Under the pieces are notes generated by a model. That model was given only the letters and a program-made list of their open reading frames with translations. It was not told the DNA's origin and searched no databases. This document shows positions 55,916 through 63,338 of a stretch of DNA of 64,000 nt, in pieces. The translations under genes were made by a program, and so were the position numbers. The first letter of the stretch is position 1, and each line of letters begins with the position of its first letter. Origin of the DNA: Bacteroidales bacterium F22 (GTDB lineage: Bacteria > Bacteroidota > Bacteroidia > Bacteroidales > Bacteroidaceae); NCBI GenBank assembly GCA_029541985.1, contig CP095414.1, positions 1,612,001-1,676,000 on the forward strand. The letters are read 5' to 3'.

Positions 55916-57862
55916 TTAATCATTATCCTTATTTGGATCATAACCTGGTTTGAAGAACTTAGACCAATCATTACGCTCTCCGCGTTTTTCAGAATAGCCT
56001 CTTTCTTCACGACTTGGTTTACTGCTTGATTTAGCACCACCACTTCGTTTTCCTCCACGGTCATTGCGGTCATTTCCACCACGGCTACTGCTTCTACGGT
56101 CACCACCATAACTGCTTCCACCACGGCTATTACCACCACGACTGTTTCCACCACGATTACCATATCCACTTCTATTACCGAAATCACGACGGTTACTAGA
56201 ACCACCACTTCGTCTTCGAGATCCACCCCGATGTGAGTCAGAACCAGAATTAGAATCAGAAGCAACTTCTACAGAAACCTTGCGGTCACGGAAGGTTGCA
56301 TCGTTAAGTACTTCCAATACATGAGACACTTTAGATTCCTCGACTTCAAAGAAAGAGAAACTCTTCATGATAGAGATATCACCAAGTTCAACACGTTGTT
56401 TGGTATTACTATTGATCAATTCCATCAACTGACGAGGGAAACAACCATCTACCTTACCTAAATTGATAAATAGACGAGTAAATCCTTCAGCTGTTCTTCT
56501 ATCATTGTCACGACGAGAACGTTCACCTCTTTCTGCAGGTAACAATAGTTCTGGTTGATTTTGATAATACTCCAAGAAGCGATTAAATTCAGTAGAAACC
56601 ATACGCTTGATGATATCTTCACGAGACAACCACTCTAACTTACGAGTAATCTCTGGCATGAATTTTTCGATTTCATCTTCGTTTACCTGAACTTTCTCTA
56701 TATCATCAATTACCTTAAGCAATTGTTGCTCACAGATATTTTGTCCAGAAGGCAATTCACCTACTTTAAACTGTTTCTTGATTGTTCTTTCGATTTGACG
56801 TAGCTTACCTTTCTCACGCATATTGATGATAGCTATACTTGTACCAGTACGGCCAGCACGACCTGTACGGCCACTACGGTGAGTATAACTCTCGATATCG
56901 TCAGGTAAACCATAATTGATAACATGAGTCAAGTTATTAACGTCAAGACCACGAGCAGCCACATCGGTAGCTACAAGGATTTGCAGATTCTTGATACGGA
57001 ACTTCTGCATCACGACATCACGTTGAGCTTGTGAAAGTTCACCATGCAATGCATCAGCATTGTATCCGTCTTGCATCAACTTATCAGCAATTTCTTGAGT
57101 TTCTCTACGAGTACGACAGAATATGATACCATAAATCTGTGGATAAAAATCGGCAATACGCTTTAGCGCCGCATATTTATCACGAGCGTTTACTAAATAA
57201 GAAACATGCTCTACGTTGTTAGTACTCTCATTCTTGCCACCGATAGTAATCTCAGTTGCGTTATTAAGATATTGTTTAGAGATACGTGAAATCTCGGGAC
57301 TCATAGTCGCTGAGAAAAGTAACGTATTACGGTCTTTAGGAATATCAGCTAGAATCTCATTGATACTATCTGTAAATCCCATGTTAAGCATTTCATCAGC
57401 CTCGTCCATAATGACGTTTTTGACTGTTTTAAGCGACACGACACCACGTGACATTAAATCAATTAGGCGGCCAGGAGTAGCGACAATAATATGTACGCCT
57501 CTTTTCAATGACCTAATCTGGCTTTCAATGGATGATCCACCATATACAGGAAGCACCTTAAGGCCGTCTACATATTTTGAATAATCTGACAAATCACCAG
57601 CGATTTGCAAACAGAGTTCTCGGGTAGGGCTCAGTATAAGTGACTGAGGAACACGATTCTTAACGTCCACTTTTTGAACGATAGGTAAACCAAATGCTGC
57701 GGTCTTACCTGTGCCCGTCTGTGCCAGGGCTACGACATCATTACCTTCTCCCAATAAAAAAGGAATCACTTTCTCTTGTACTGGCATAGGCTCGGTAAAA
57801 CCCATTTCTTCGATAGCCCTACGAATATCACCTGATACCCCGAGCTCTTCAAAATTCTTCAT
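55916..57862 (-). CDS. deaD: DEAD-box RNA helicase (DeaD/CsdA type)
   Basis: This ATP-dependent helicase unwinds RNA, probably in ribosome assembly or in the cold. I choose the start at 57862 (MKNFEELGVSGDI); the frame is open to 57874. Motifs in order are Q-motif (MGFTEPMPVQ), AQTGTGKT, PTRELCLQI, DEADEM, SAT, and HRSGRTGRAGR. After the helicase core come a DbpA-type RNA-binding domain (TRLFINLGKVDGCFPRQLME) and a Gly/Arg/Ser-rich tail of about 100 residues with repeated RGGNSRGG units that should bind RNA non-specifically. It has a consensus promoter and a hairpin near the start of transcription. Confidence 0.95.
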   Translation of the reverse strand: MKNFEELGVSGDIRRAIEEMGFTEPMPVQEKVIPFLLGEGNDVVALAQTGTGKTAAFGLPIVQKVDVKNRVPQSLILSPTRELCLQIAGDLSDYSKYVDGLKVLPVYGGSSIESQIRSLKRGVHIIVATPGRLIDLMSRGVVSLKTVKNVIMDEADEMLNMGFTDSINEILADIPKDRNTLLFSATMSPEISRISKQYLNNATEITIGGKNESTNNVEHVSYLVNARDKYAALKRIADFYPQIYGIIFCRTRRETQEIADKLMQDGYNADALHGELSQAQRDVVMQKFRIKNLQILVATDVAARGLDVNNLTHVINYGLPDDIESYTHRSGRTGRAGRTGTSIAIINMREKGKLRQIERTIKKQFKVGELPSGQNICEQQLLKVIDDIEKVQVNEDEIEKFMPEITRKLEWLSREDIIKRMVSTEFNRFLEYYQNQPELLLPAERGERSRRDNDRRTAEGFTRLFINLGKVDGCFPRQLMELINSNTKQRVELGDISIMKSFSFFEVEESKVSHVLEVLNDATFRDRKVSVEVASDSNSGSDSHRGGSRRRSGGSSNRRDFGNRSGYGNRGGNSRGGNSRGGSSYGGDRRSSSRGGNDRNDRGGKRSGGAKSSSKPSREERGYSEKRGERNDWSKFFKPGYDPNKDND

Positions 57863-57886
57863 AAATAAATACATCTTTACATCACA

Positions 57887-57905
57887 CTAGACCACTGCAG
57901 TCTAG
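57887..57905 (-). other. Short hairpin at the 5' end of the helicase transcript
   Basis: CTAGAC (57887-57892) pairs with GTCTAG (57900-57905) around seven bases, and falls just at the predicted start of transcription. It may help stabilise the 5' end of the mRNA. Confidence 0.35.
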
Positions 57906-57910
57906 CACAG

Positions 57911-57941
57911 CAAAGATAGATAAAAAAGGCGAACCATCAAA
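57911..57941 (-). promoter_or_regulatory. Promoter of the DEAD-box helicase
   Basis: On the minus strand TTTG (57941-57938), a 19-nt spacer and TATCTTTG (57918-57911) match the Bacteroidota consensus perfectly. The leader is about 30-45 nt. Confidence 0.82.
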
Positions 57942-57952
57942 CTTAACGCTTT

Positions 57953-58897
57953 TTATATGATGCTTTTTAACCGTAAAAAGGATTTTATCTCCGACAATTT
58001 GGTGTCTTTAAGGATAACTTGTTTATTTTTATCTAATAAATACATTGTTGGGACAGCCCGTAAATCATAAATATTAGTATTAGCGATAACCGTTCCTTTG
58101 TCATAAGCGACAATCCAAGAATCAGGGAAGTAGTTCTTTTTCACTGCCTCCTTCCAGATATAGAGTTCTGGATCAGGAAATAAAGAGAGCAGGGTTATTT
58201 TCCCTGTCTTGAAAAGAGAAGCAAACGGTTCTTGCTCAAGGGCCATTTTGACACGTTGACAATCATGACAATCAGGATTGTTTATATACAGCAGCGTATA
58301 TTGTGCTTTTAAGTCATACAGCGTATGTGAGCTACCATCCTCAAGGGTATAAGTAAAATTGGTTGCTTGATATCCTGGTCGATTTCTCATAGCCAATTGG
58401 AGTTGAAACAGATACCTTTGCCTATCCGCTTTAGAGATTTTATTATATACTGTGAAATCCTTCAAGAAAGGGATATATACAGATTCGTTACGCATAGGTG
58501 AGTTTGGATTGTATAAGTAAGATTCAAGAAGATTCATATAGAACTTATAGATTATTGGGGCATGATTCCTAAGTTGTGCAATAAAATGCTGAATGCTTTC
58601 TTGTTCTACATTTGGGAAATGAGCCAGTAAGTCTAGATAATTCACCAAGCACTGTTCAGATACCGATTGAAACTGTTGTACACTTACAGGGGAAAACCGA
58701 TAACCATCCCAATAATGCATCAGTACATATTCAGCACGAGCTTCAGAGCTCTGAAGCATAGCTGGAATGACTGGCAGTGAATAAACTTCTTGAGCATTTT
58801 GAGGGACATCTCCTATCACCTGTCCCCAACAAAAACAAGGACTTAGAATAAGAACCATGAGTACCCTAATCCATCCTCTTTTGCAGTCTCTCTTCAT
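57953..58897 (-). CDS. Exported thioredoxin-like protein (DUF5106-like)
   Basis: The 314-residue protein has a signal peptide (VLMVLILSPCFCWGQ). A helical N-terminal domain (about 40-175) is followed by a C-terminal thioredoxin fold at about 185-310, with the CxxC motif at Cys210-Cys213 (INNPDCHDCQRVK). RAVPTMYLLDKNK supplies the cis-proline loop. The layout fits periplasmic or outer-membrane-linked oxidoreductases with an N-terminal DUF5106-like part. The redox partner is unknown. It is divergent from the membrane protein at 59044. Confidence 0.83.
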   Translation of the reverse strand: MKRDCKRGWIRVLMVLILSPCFCWGQVIGDVPQNAQEVYSLPVIPAMLQSSEARAEYVLMHYWDGYRFSPVSVQQFQSVSEQCLVNYLDLLAHFPNVEQESIQHFIAQLRNHAPIIYKFYMNLLESYLYNPNSPMRNESVYIPFLKDFTVYNKISKADRQRYLFQLQLAMRNRPGYQATNFTYTLEDGSSHTLYDLKAQYTLLYINNPDCHDCQRVKMALEQEPFASLFKTGKITLLSLFPDPELYIWKEAVKKNYFPDSWIVAYDKGTVIANTNIYDLRAVPTMYLLDKNKQVILKDTKLSEIKSFLRLKSII

Positions 58898-58961
58898 GAT
58901 TTTTTCTTTTATGATTAAGCACTCACAAATTTAGCAAAAAGAATAGACTTTTATTCTTTTT

Positions 58962-58990
58962 ATTATAACAAGTTGTCTTTTTGTTATAAT
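58962..58990. promoter_or_regulatory. Operator-like 10-bp inverted repeat in divergent promoter region
   Basis: ATTATAACAA (58962-58971) and TTGTTATAAT (58981-58990) are perfect inverted copies with a 9-nt spacer. They end 5 nt before the -7 box TATATTTG (58996-59003) of the plus-strand gene. The site is well placed to bind a regulator of that gene or of the divergent gene. Confidence 0.6.
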
Positions 58991-58995
58991 TATTA

Positions 58996-59003
58996 TATAT
59001 TTG
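58996..59003 (+). promoter_or_regulatory. Probable -7 box of the 59044 membrane protein
   Basis: TATATTTG matches TAnnTTTG 40 nt upstream of the start codon. GTTG (58972-58975) lies 20 nt upstream as a weak -33 element. Confidence 0.5.
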
Positions 59004-59043
59004 CTAAACTATCTCTTTAAAATACAAACAATAAATTTTACGA

Positions 59044-59745
59044 ATGATGGAAAAGAAAATTGATTTTGTCGAAGCGCTGAAATTTTCAGTAAGTACGGCT
59101 TTAGCCAATGTTGTGCCTTTGTTGCTTGCAACATTCTTGTGGCTAATTACTATCTGGATACCCTACCTCAATGTAGGTACCACTATCGCTATGTGTACCA
59201 TTCCATTGGAACTAAGTAAAGGAAAGATGATTAGTCCTTTATTCATTTTCAACAAAAAATATTTTGACAACATGGGCCTTTTCTTCATCTTGTCTGCCCT
59301 AGTCTATTCAGCAGTAATCATAGGGTTTGTCTTTATGATTATTCCGGGGATTGTGATATCAATCAGTATGTCATTAGCTATCTTGCTTCTTCTTGACAAG
59401 AATCTAGACCCTATCCAAGCCATCAAGAAAAGTTGTGAAGCGACCAACGGACAGAAATGGTCTATGTTTTTTGCTAATATAGTATTAGTGATTGCGTTCT
59501 ATGTCGTACTTGGTATCGTTACTTGGATTTTATCATTTCTCTTCGATGCTAAATCTCTAGTATCTTTCATTTTAATGCTATTCTTAGTGCCACTATCTCT
59601 TTCTCTACAAGCATACTTCTACAAGGTATTGATTCTAGATGCAGAGGTCATTGACTCAAATGAAGCTCCTCAGGCATGTAACAATCCCCAGACATGCAGC
59701 AATCCTCAGACACTAGATGAGACTGATACAGCAGAAGTAAAATAA
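59044..59745 (+). CDS. Multi-pass inner-membrane protein
   Basis: The 233-residue protein has about five or six hydrophobic helices (VPLLLATFLWLITIWIPYL, FIMSLAILL-like mid segment, IVLVIAFYVVLGIVTWILSFL). Its overall layout, and the pattern LDPIQAIKKSCEATNGQKW between helices, recall DUF975-like membrane proteins. The C-terminal tail holds a short repeat, CNNPQTCSNPQT, in an otherwise polar acidic end. Starts at 59044 and 59047 are both possible. I do not recognise a function. Confidence 0.75.
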   Translation: MMEKKIDFVEALKFSVSTALANVVPLLLATFLWLITIWIPYLNVGTTIAMCTIPLELSKGKMISPLFIFNKKYFDNMGLFFILSALVYSAVIIGFVFMIIPGIVISISMSLAILLLLDKNLDPIQAIKKSCEATNGQKWSMFFANIVLVIAFYVVLGIVTWILSFLFDAKSLVSFILMLFLVPLSLSLQAYFYKVLILDAEVIDSNEAPQACNNPQTCSNPQTLDETDTAEVK

Positions 59746-59764
59746 AGTAGATTCGACAGAACGA

Positions 59765-59788
59765 GTGACGACAATAGATAGTCGTCAC
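59765..59788 (+). terminator. First stem-loop after the 59044 gene
   Basis: GTGACGAC (59765-59772) pairs with GTCGTCAC (59781-59788) around eight bases. It lies just after the membrane gene and 16 nt before a second, longer stem. Confidence 0.5.
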
Positions 59789-59804
59789 ATGCCTTACATG
59801 ATAC

Positions 59805-59863
59805 AATTGCATTGACTATTTATGAACATCAACAGATGATTTCATCCAATAGTCAATGCAATT
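59805..59863 (+). terminator. Long 16-bp stem-loop between convergent genes
   Basis: AATTGCATTGACTATT (59805-59820) and AATAGTCAATGCAATT (59848-59863) are perfect inverted copies around a 27-nt loop with its own small GATG/CATC pairing. The plus strand continues with a T-run, so it is a terminator for the membrane gene. It abuts the stop of the convergent phosphatase-like gene. Confidence 0.8.
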
Positions 59864-59865
59864 TT

Positions 59866-60948
59866 TTATTCGAGTAAAATAGCTTTGAGTTTAGCCACAT
59901 CCTCCTTATTGAGTTGTAACCCATTCTCTAGATACCCCTCGAACGTACCATACGTTTGAAGAATTTCCTTGAAACAAGCTTGGATGTAATCTTCGCGTGC
60001 AGAAAAAAGATAAGTGATAGCACGTTGGTTCTCGGCAGACAAGTCATAGGCATATTTCGATACCGATGGAATATTAAAATAGACATTACTAAGCAGATAA
60101 TCTTCGAGTATCTTGTCCTGACCGACACCTACTATTTTTAAGATAAGAGCAACAGCAAAACCACATCTTCCTTTTCCAGAGAAAGAGGAGATAACTAATG
60201 GATAGTTCGCTTCATCTAATAGTTTGTGCATGAGCGTACGATACTCTATTGTTTGATGAAGTACCAAATCCTTATTGATTGAAATCATCTCATTTTTGAC
60301 CTTGCTTGCAGAAACTCCAGGAGCTTTGAGCGCTTGAACAGAAGTATATTTATTTCCTACTCTGATTGGGATGTGAACGACATCAAATTCTTTGGCCGTT
60401 TTTTCAGACACTGTGCCCTCTTCAGGAATCCTCAAGTCAATAATCGTCTTGAGCCCAATATGCTTGAGATAATCAAGTTCGTAAGGAGCTAAATGATTGA
60501 TTGCTGCAGAACGGAACAAGATGCCCCACCGAAGTGTTTTATTATGAGCCGCTCTATATCCTCCCAAATCTCTAAAATTCTGAATACCACTTACCTTTAC
60601 AGAACGCGAAGCTACTTTGACTTCATATTGATCATCAAAAATCAACTTATAATAATTTCTGAAGTCAGGACTACTCCTGACAATCGTCTTATAATTTCGA
60701 CTAATCGGAACTTCAGTCACAAAAGAAGCCAAATCAAAATATTCAGGGTCTTTAGATGCATAGATTCTCACAGTCCCTTTCATCTCAGGCATAATCTCCC
60801 ATCGAAGCAAACTATTGCCTAAGTTATTTTCATCACAGGAAGCATCAATCACAGGAGTACTGCTATCGCAACTAACCCATAGTGAGGAAGAAAGAAAGAG
60901 TATGATTGTACTAGCAATCATTAGTGTACGTCTAAACATATAGTTCAA
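59866..60948 (-). CDS. Tyrosine-phosphatase-like lipoprotein with altered active site
   Basis: The 360-residue protein has a lipoprotein signal with the cysteine at residue 27 (LWVSC), a beta-rich domain at about 45-125, then a tyrosine-phosphatase domain of the Y_phosphatase3 type (NFRDLGGYRAAHNKTLRWG, LFRSAAINHL, GLKTIIDLRIPEE). The family P-loop HCTAGKDRTG is here SSFSGKGRCG. The catalytic cysteine is Ser255 (codon 60186-60184) and the residue after the conserved Arg261 is Cys262. The enzyme is therefore probably inactive as a cysteine phosphatase, while keeping a phosphate-binding loop. Its ATG overlaps the stop of the GH3 gene (ATGA), so the two are translationally coupled. Confidence 0.85.
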   Translation of the reverse strand: MNYMFRRTLMIASTIILFLSSSLWVSCDSSTPVIDASCDENNLGNSLLRWEIMPEMKGTVRIYASKDPEYFDLASFVTEVPISRNYKTIVRSSPDFRNYYKLIFDDQYEVKVASRSVKVSGIQNFRDLGGYRAAHNKTLRWGILFRSAAINHLAPYELDYLKHIGLKTIIDLRIPEEGTVSEKTAKEFDVVHIPIRVGNKYTSVQALKAPGVSASKVKNEMISINKDLVLHQTIEYRTLMHKLLDEANYPLVISSFSGKGRCGFAVALILKIVGVGQDKILEDYLLSNVYFNIPSVSKYAYDLSAENQRAITYLFSAREDYIQACFKEILQTYGTFEGYLENGLQLNKEDVAKLKAILLE

Positions 60949-62477
60949 TCCTTTTGTTTATTTAGTGCTATTAATTCATCAATAAATTCTCGAGTGTTGG
61001 ATAAGCGAGGCACTTTATGCTGCCCTCCTAATTTTCCTTTTTGATTGAGCCAGTCATGAAACAAGCCTTGACGAGCAACGATGACTTCTACTTTCTGCAA
61101 AGCAATATCCTTATGTCGTTTAGCCTCATAATCAGAATTTACTTCTTTGAGTGTGTCATCAAGCACATTTCTAAACTGCTCCAAGGAATCAGGCTCCTGA
61201 GAAAACTCAATCATCCACTGATGTCTACACTTGGCATTATCATCCATAAATACAGGAGCAGCCGAATATTCTTTCACTTGTGCACCAGTAGCAGCACAAG
61301 CCTTCACCAATCCCTTTTCAGCATTGTCGATAATTAATTCCTCACCAAAAGCATTGATAAAATGTTTAGTTCGTCCAGTAATAACGATTTTATAAGGATC
61401 TTTAGAAGTGAAGCGAACGGTATCACCAATCATATATCTCCACAAGCCAGATGATGTAGAGATGACTACAGCATAATTCTTGCCGACTTCCACCTTCCAC
61501 AGTGGAATTGCTTTTTTGTGCTTAGATTCAAACTGATCCATCGGGATAAACTCGTAGAAAATGCCATAATCAATCATGAGAAGCATAGCAGGATCAGCAA
61601 AATCATTTTGGGTAGCAAAATAGCCTTCACTAGCATTATACGTCTCTACATAGTGCATCTTATCACTACGTATAATCTGCTCATATTGTTCTCTGTAAGG
61701 TGTAAAGGCTACTCCACCATGGAAGAAGACCTCTAGATTAGGCCATACATCAGCAAGATTATCAGTCCCTTTTCTGCGCATGATATCCTTAACCAAAACC
61801 AACATCCATGAAGGAACACCAGACAAGTTAGATACATTCACATCCATCGTAGAAGTAGCAATCGCTTCTATCTTCGTTTCCCATTCGGACATCAGAGCAA
61901 TGTCCTTGCTAGGACACCGTAGATAATTCACGAGTGGGCTTATTTTTTCCAATAAGATAGCCGACAAATCTCCGATTAGTGCATCTGGATATTCATCATA
62001 AGGTGCATGACTACCGCCTAAAATCACACCTTTTCCACCGAAAAAATCACTTTCAGGATTATTCCGAAGATACATAGCTACTGCATCTTTTCCTCCTCGA
62101 TAATGAGTATCTTCAAGAGCATCTTTACTTACAGGAATAAATTTACTTTTATCAGAAGTGGTTCCAGAAGATTTAGCGAAACAAGTAATCTCATTGCCCC
62201 ACAAGACATTCTGCTCCCCTCTCATCATACGCTCCACCCATGGCTTCACGTCATCATAAGTCTGGATAGGTACACGTTTCGCGTAAGCAGAATAATTATC
62301 TATATGAGTATATTTATACTTTTTTCCCCATGCAGAATCAGCCCCATTTTTCAATAGACGCTGCAACACCTCACGTTGAATCTCTTCAGCGTCTGTAGCA
62401 TAGCGGTCAATCTCATTGAGCCTAGGTAGAAAAATATAACGGATAACTTTAGTCGTATTCAATTTGCCTTCAAACAT
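60945..62477 (-). CDS. GH3-family acyl-adenylase-like protein
   Basis: The 510-residue protein has the layout of GH3 (auxin-responsive) enzymes. These adenylate a carboxylic acid and join it to an amino acid in plants, but the bacterial members are uncharacterised. Visible parts are the N-terminal NGADSAWGKKYKYTHIDNYS, the ATP-binding SSGTTSDKSKFIPVS, YNASEGYFATQND, and the C-terminal segment GRTKHFINAFGEELIIDNAE. It overlaps the phosphatase-like gene by 4 nt. A -7 box TATATTTG (62502-62495) lies 18 nt upstream. The substrate is unknown. Confidence 0.9.
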   Translation of the reverse strand: MFEGKLNTTKVIRYIFLPRLNEIDRYATDAEEIQREVLQRLLKNGADSAWGKKYKYTHIDNYSAYAKRVPIQTYDDVKPWVERMMRGEQNVLWGNEITCFAKSSGTTSDKSKFIPVSKDALEDTHYRGGKDAVAMYLRNNPESDFFGGKGVILGGSHAPYDEYPDALIGDLSAILLEKISPLVNYLRCPSKDIALMSEWETKIEAIATSTMDVNVSNLSGVPSWMLVLVKDIMRRKGTDNLADVWPNLEVFFHGGVAFTPYREQYEQIIRSDKMHYVETYNASEGYFATQNDFADPAMLLMIDYGIFYEFIPMDQFESKHKKAIPLWKVEVGKNYAVVISTSSGLWRYMIGDTVRFTSKDPYKIVITGRTKHFINAFGEELIIDNAEKGLVKACAATGAQVKEYSAAPVFMDDNAKCRHQWMIEFSQEPDSLEQFRNVLDDTLKEVNSDYEAKRHKDIALQKVEVIVARQGLFHDWLNQKGKLGGQHKVPRLSNTREFIDELIALNKQKD

Positions 62478-62494
62478 AGTCCTTTTGTTTTTGA

Positions 62495-62502
62495 CAAATA
62501 TA
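62495..62502 (-). promoter_or_regulatory. Probable -7 box of the GH3-phosphatase operon
   Basis: The minus strand reads TATATTTG 17 nt upstream of the GH3 start. No TTTG is seen at -33, so the promoter may be weak or controlled. Confidence 0.45.
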
Positions 62503-62546
62503 ACTGAAATATACTAATCTAGGATGTAAATAGCTAAAAAAAAGGA

Positions 62547-63329
62547 CTAATTGGACGTTTCTAACCGCACATTTCGGTTATCCACAAACCGCTGAAGAAG
62601 TTCAGCATCCCCCTTGATTTTGTGCAGTGCATCTTGAGCTGCACGCTGCTGAGATTCTTTTTTAGAATGCCCGATGCCACTACCAATTGAGATTCCCTCT
62701 ACCTGTACCGAAGAACTAAATGTACTATTTCCTTTCTTATCTACTTTTTGCTCAATCAACTCAAATGACAATTCCATTTGACGGCGTTGAGACCATTCGA
62801 TAAGTTTGGATTTGAAATTGACTACCTTAGTCGCAATTTCATCCAAATTGATATAAGGACCAACCATACGTTGACGAATAAAGAAGTCACAATATTTAAA
62901 TCCTTTATCAAGAAAGATAGCTCCGACAAAAGCTTCGAGGGCATTCCCATTGATATGTGAGAATTGATCTTTTCGTGAGCTACGATACATGACCAACTTG
63001 TCCAGCCCTAGATAGACAGCTAATTTGTCCAACGTCTCGCGTTGCACAATTTTAGAACGCGTGCTTGTTAGTAATCCTTCACGATCAGTAGGAAAATGAT
63101 CATATAGAATAGCAGCGACTACGGTATCGATTACCGCATCACCAAGAAACTCCATCCTTTCATTGTTATAGATATGGTCTTCATCGTCTTTTTGACGAAT
63201 AGACTTATGCTGCAATGCAAGTTGGTAGTATTTGATATCACTAGGAAGAAATCCAAGGATAGCATAAAAACGACGATAAGACTCCCTATTCGTCTTGAAC
63301 AGAAGTCTTATCTCGTCTAATATTTTCAT
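62547..63329 (-). CDS. rnc: Ribonuclease III
   Basis: RNase III cuts double-stranded RNA and matures ribosomal RNA. The 260 residues contain the catalytic signature NERMEFLGDAVIDTVVA, a variant of ERLEFLGDAVL, then HINGNALEAFVGAIFLDKGF with the second acidic site, and a C-terminal double-stranded RNA-binding domain with IGHSKKESQQRAAQDALHKI. The start follows the fabF stop by 9 nt, so the pair forms an operon. Confidence 0.96.
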   Translation of the reverse strand: MKILDEIRLLFKTNRESYRRFYAILGFLPSDIKYYQLALQHKSIRQKDDEDHIYNNERMEFLGDAVIDTVVAAILYDHFPTDREGLLTSTRSKIVQRETLDKLAVYLGLDKLVMYRSSRKDQFSHINGNALEAFVGAIFLDKGFKYCDFFIRQRMVGPYINLDEIATKVVNFKSKLIEWSQRRQMELSFELIEQKVDKKGNSTFSSSVQVEGISIGSGIGHSKKESQQRAAQDALHKIKGDAELLQRFVDNRNVRLETSN

Positions 63330-63338
63330 ATGTAGAAC

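Noticed and set aside
55876-56265. 129-codon minus frame at the end of the helicase gene
   Set aside because: It is a shifted-frame shadow of the repetitive Gly/Arg tail, consisting almost only of Val, Glu and Met runs.
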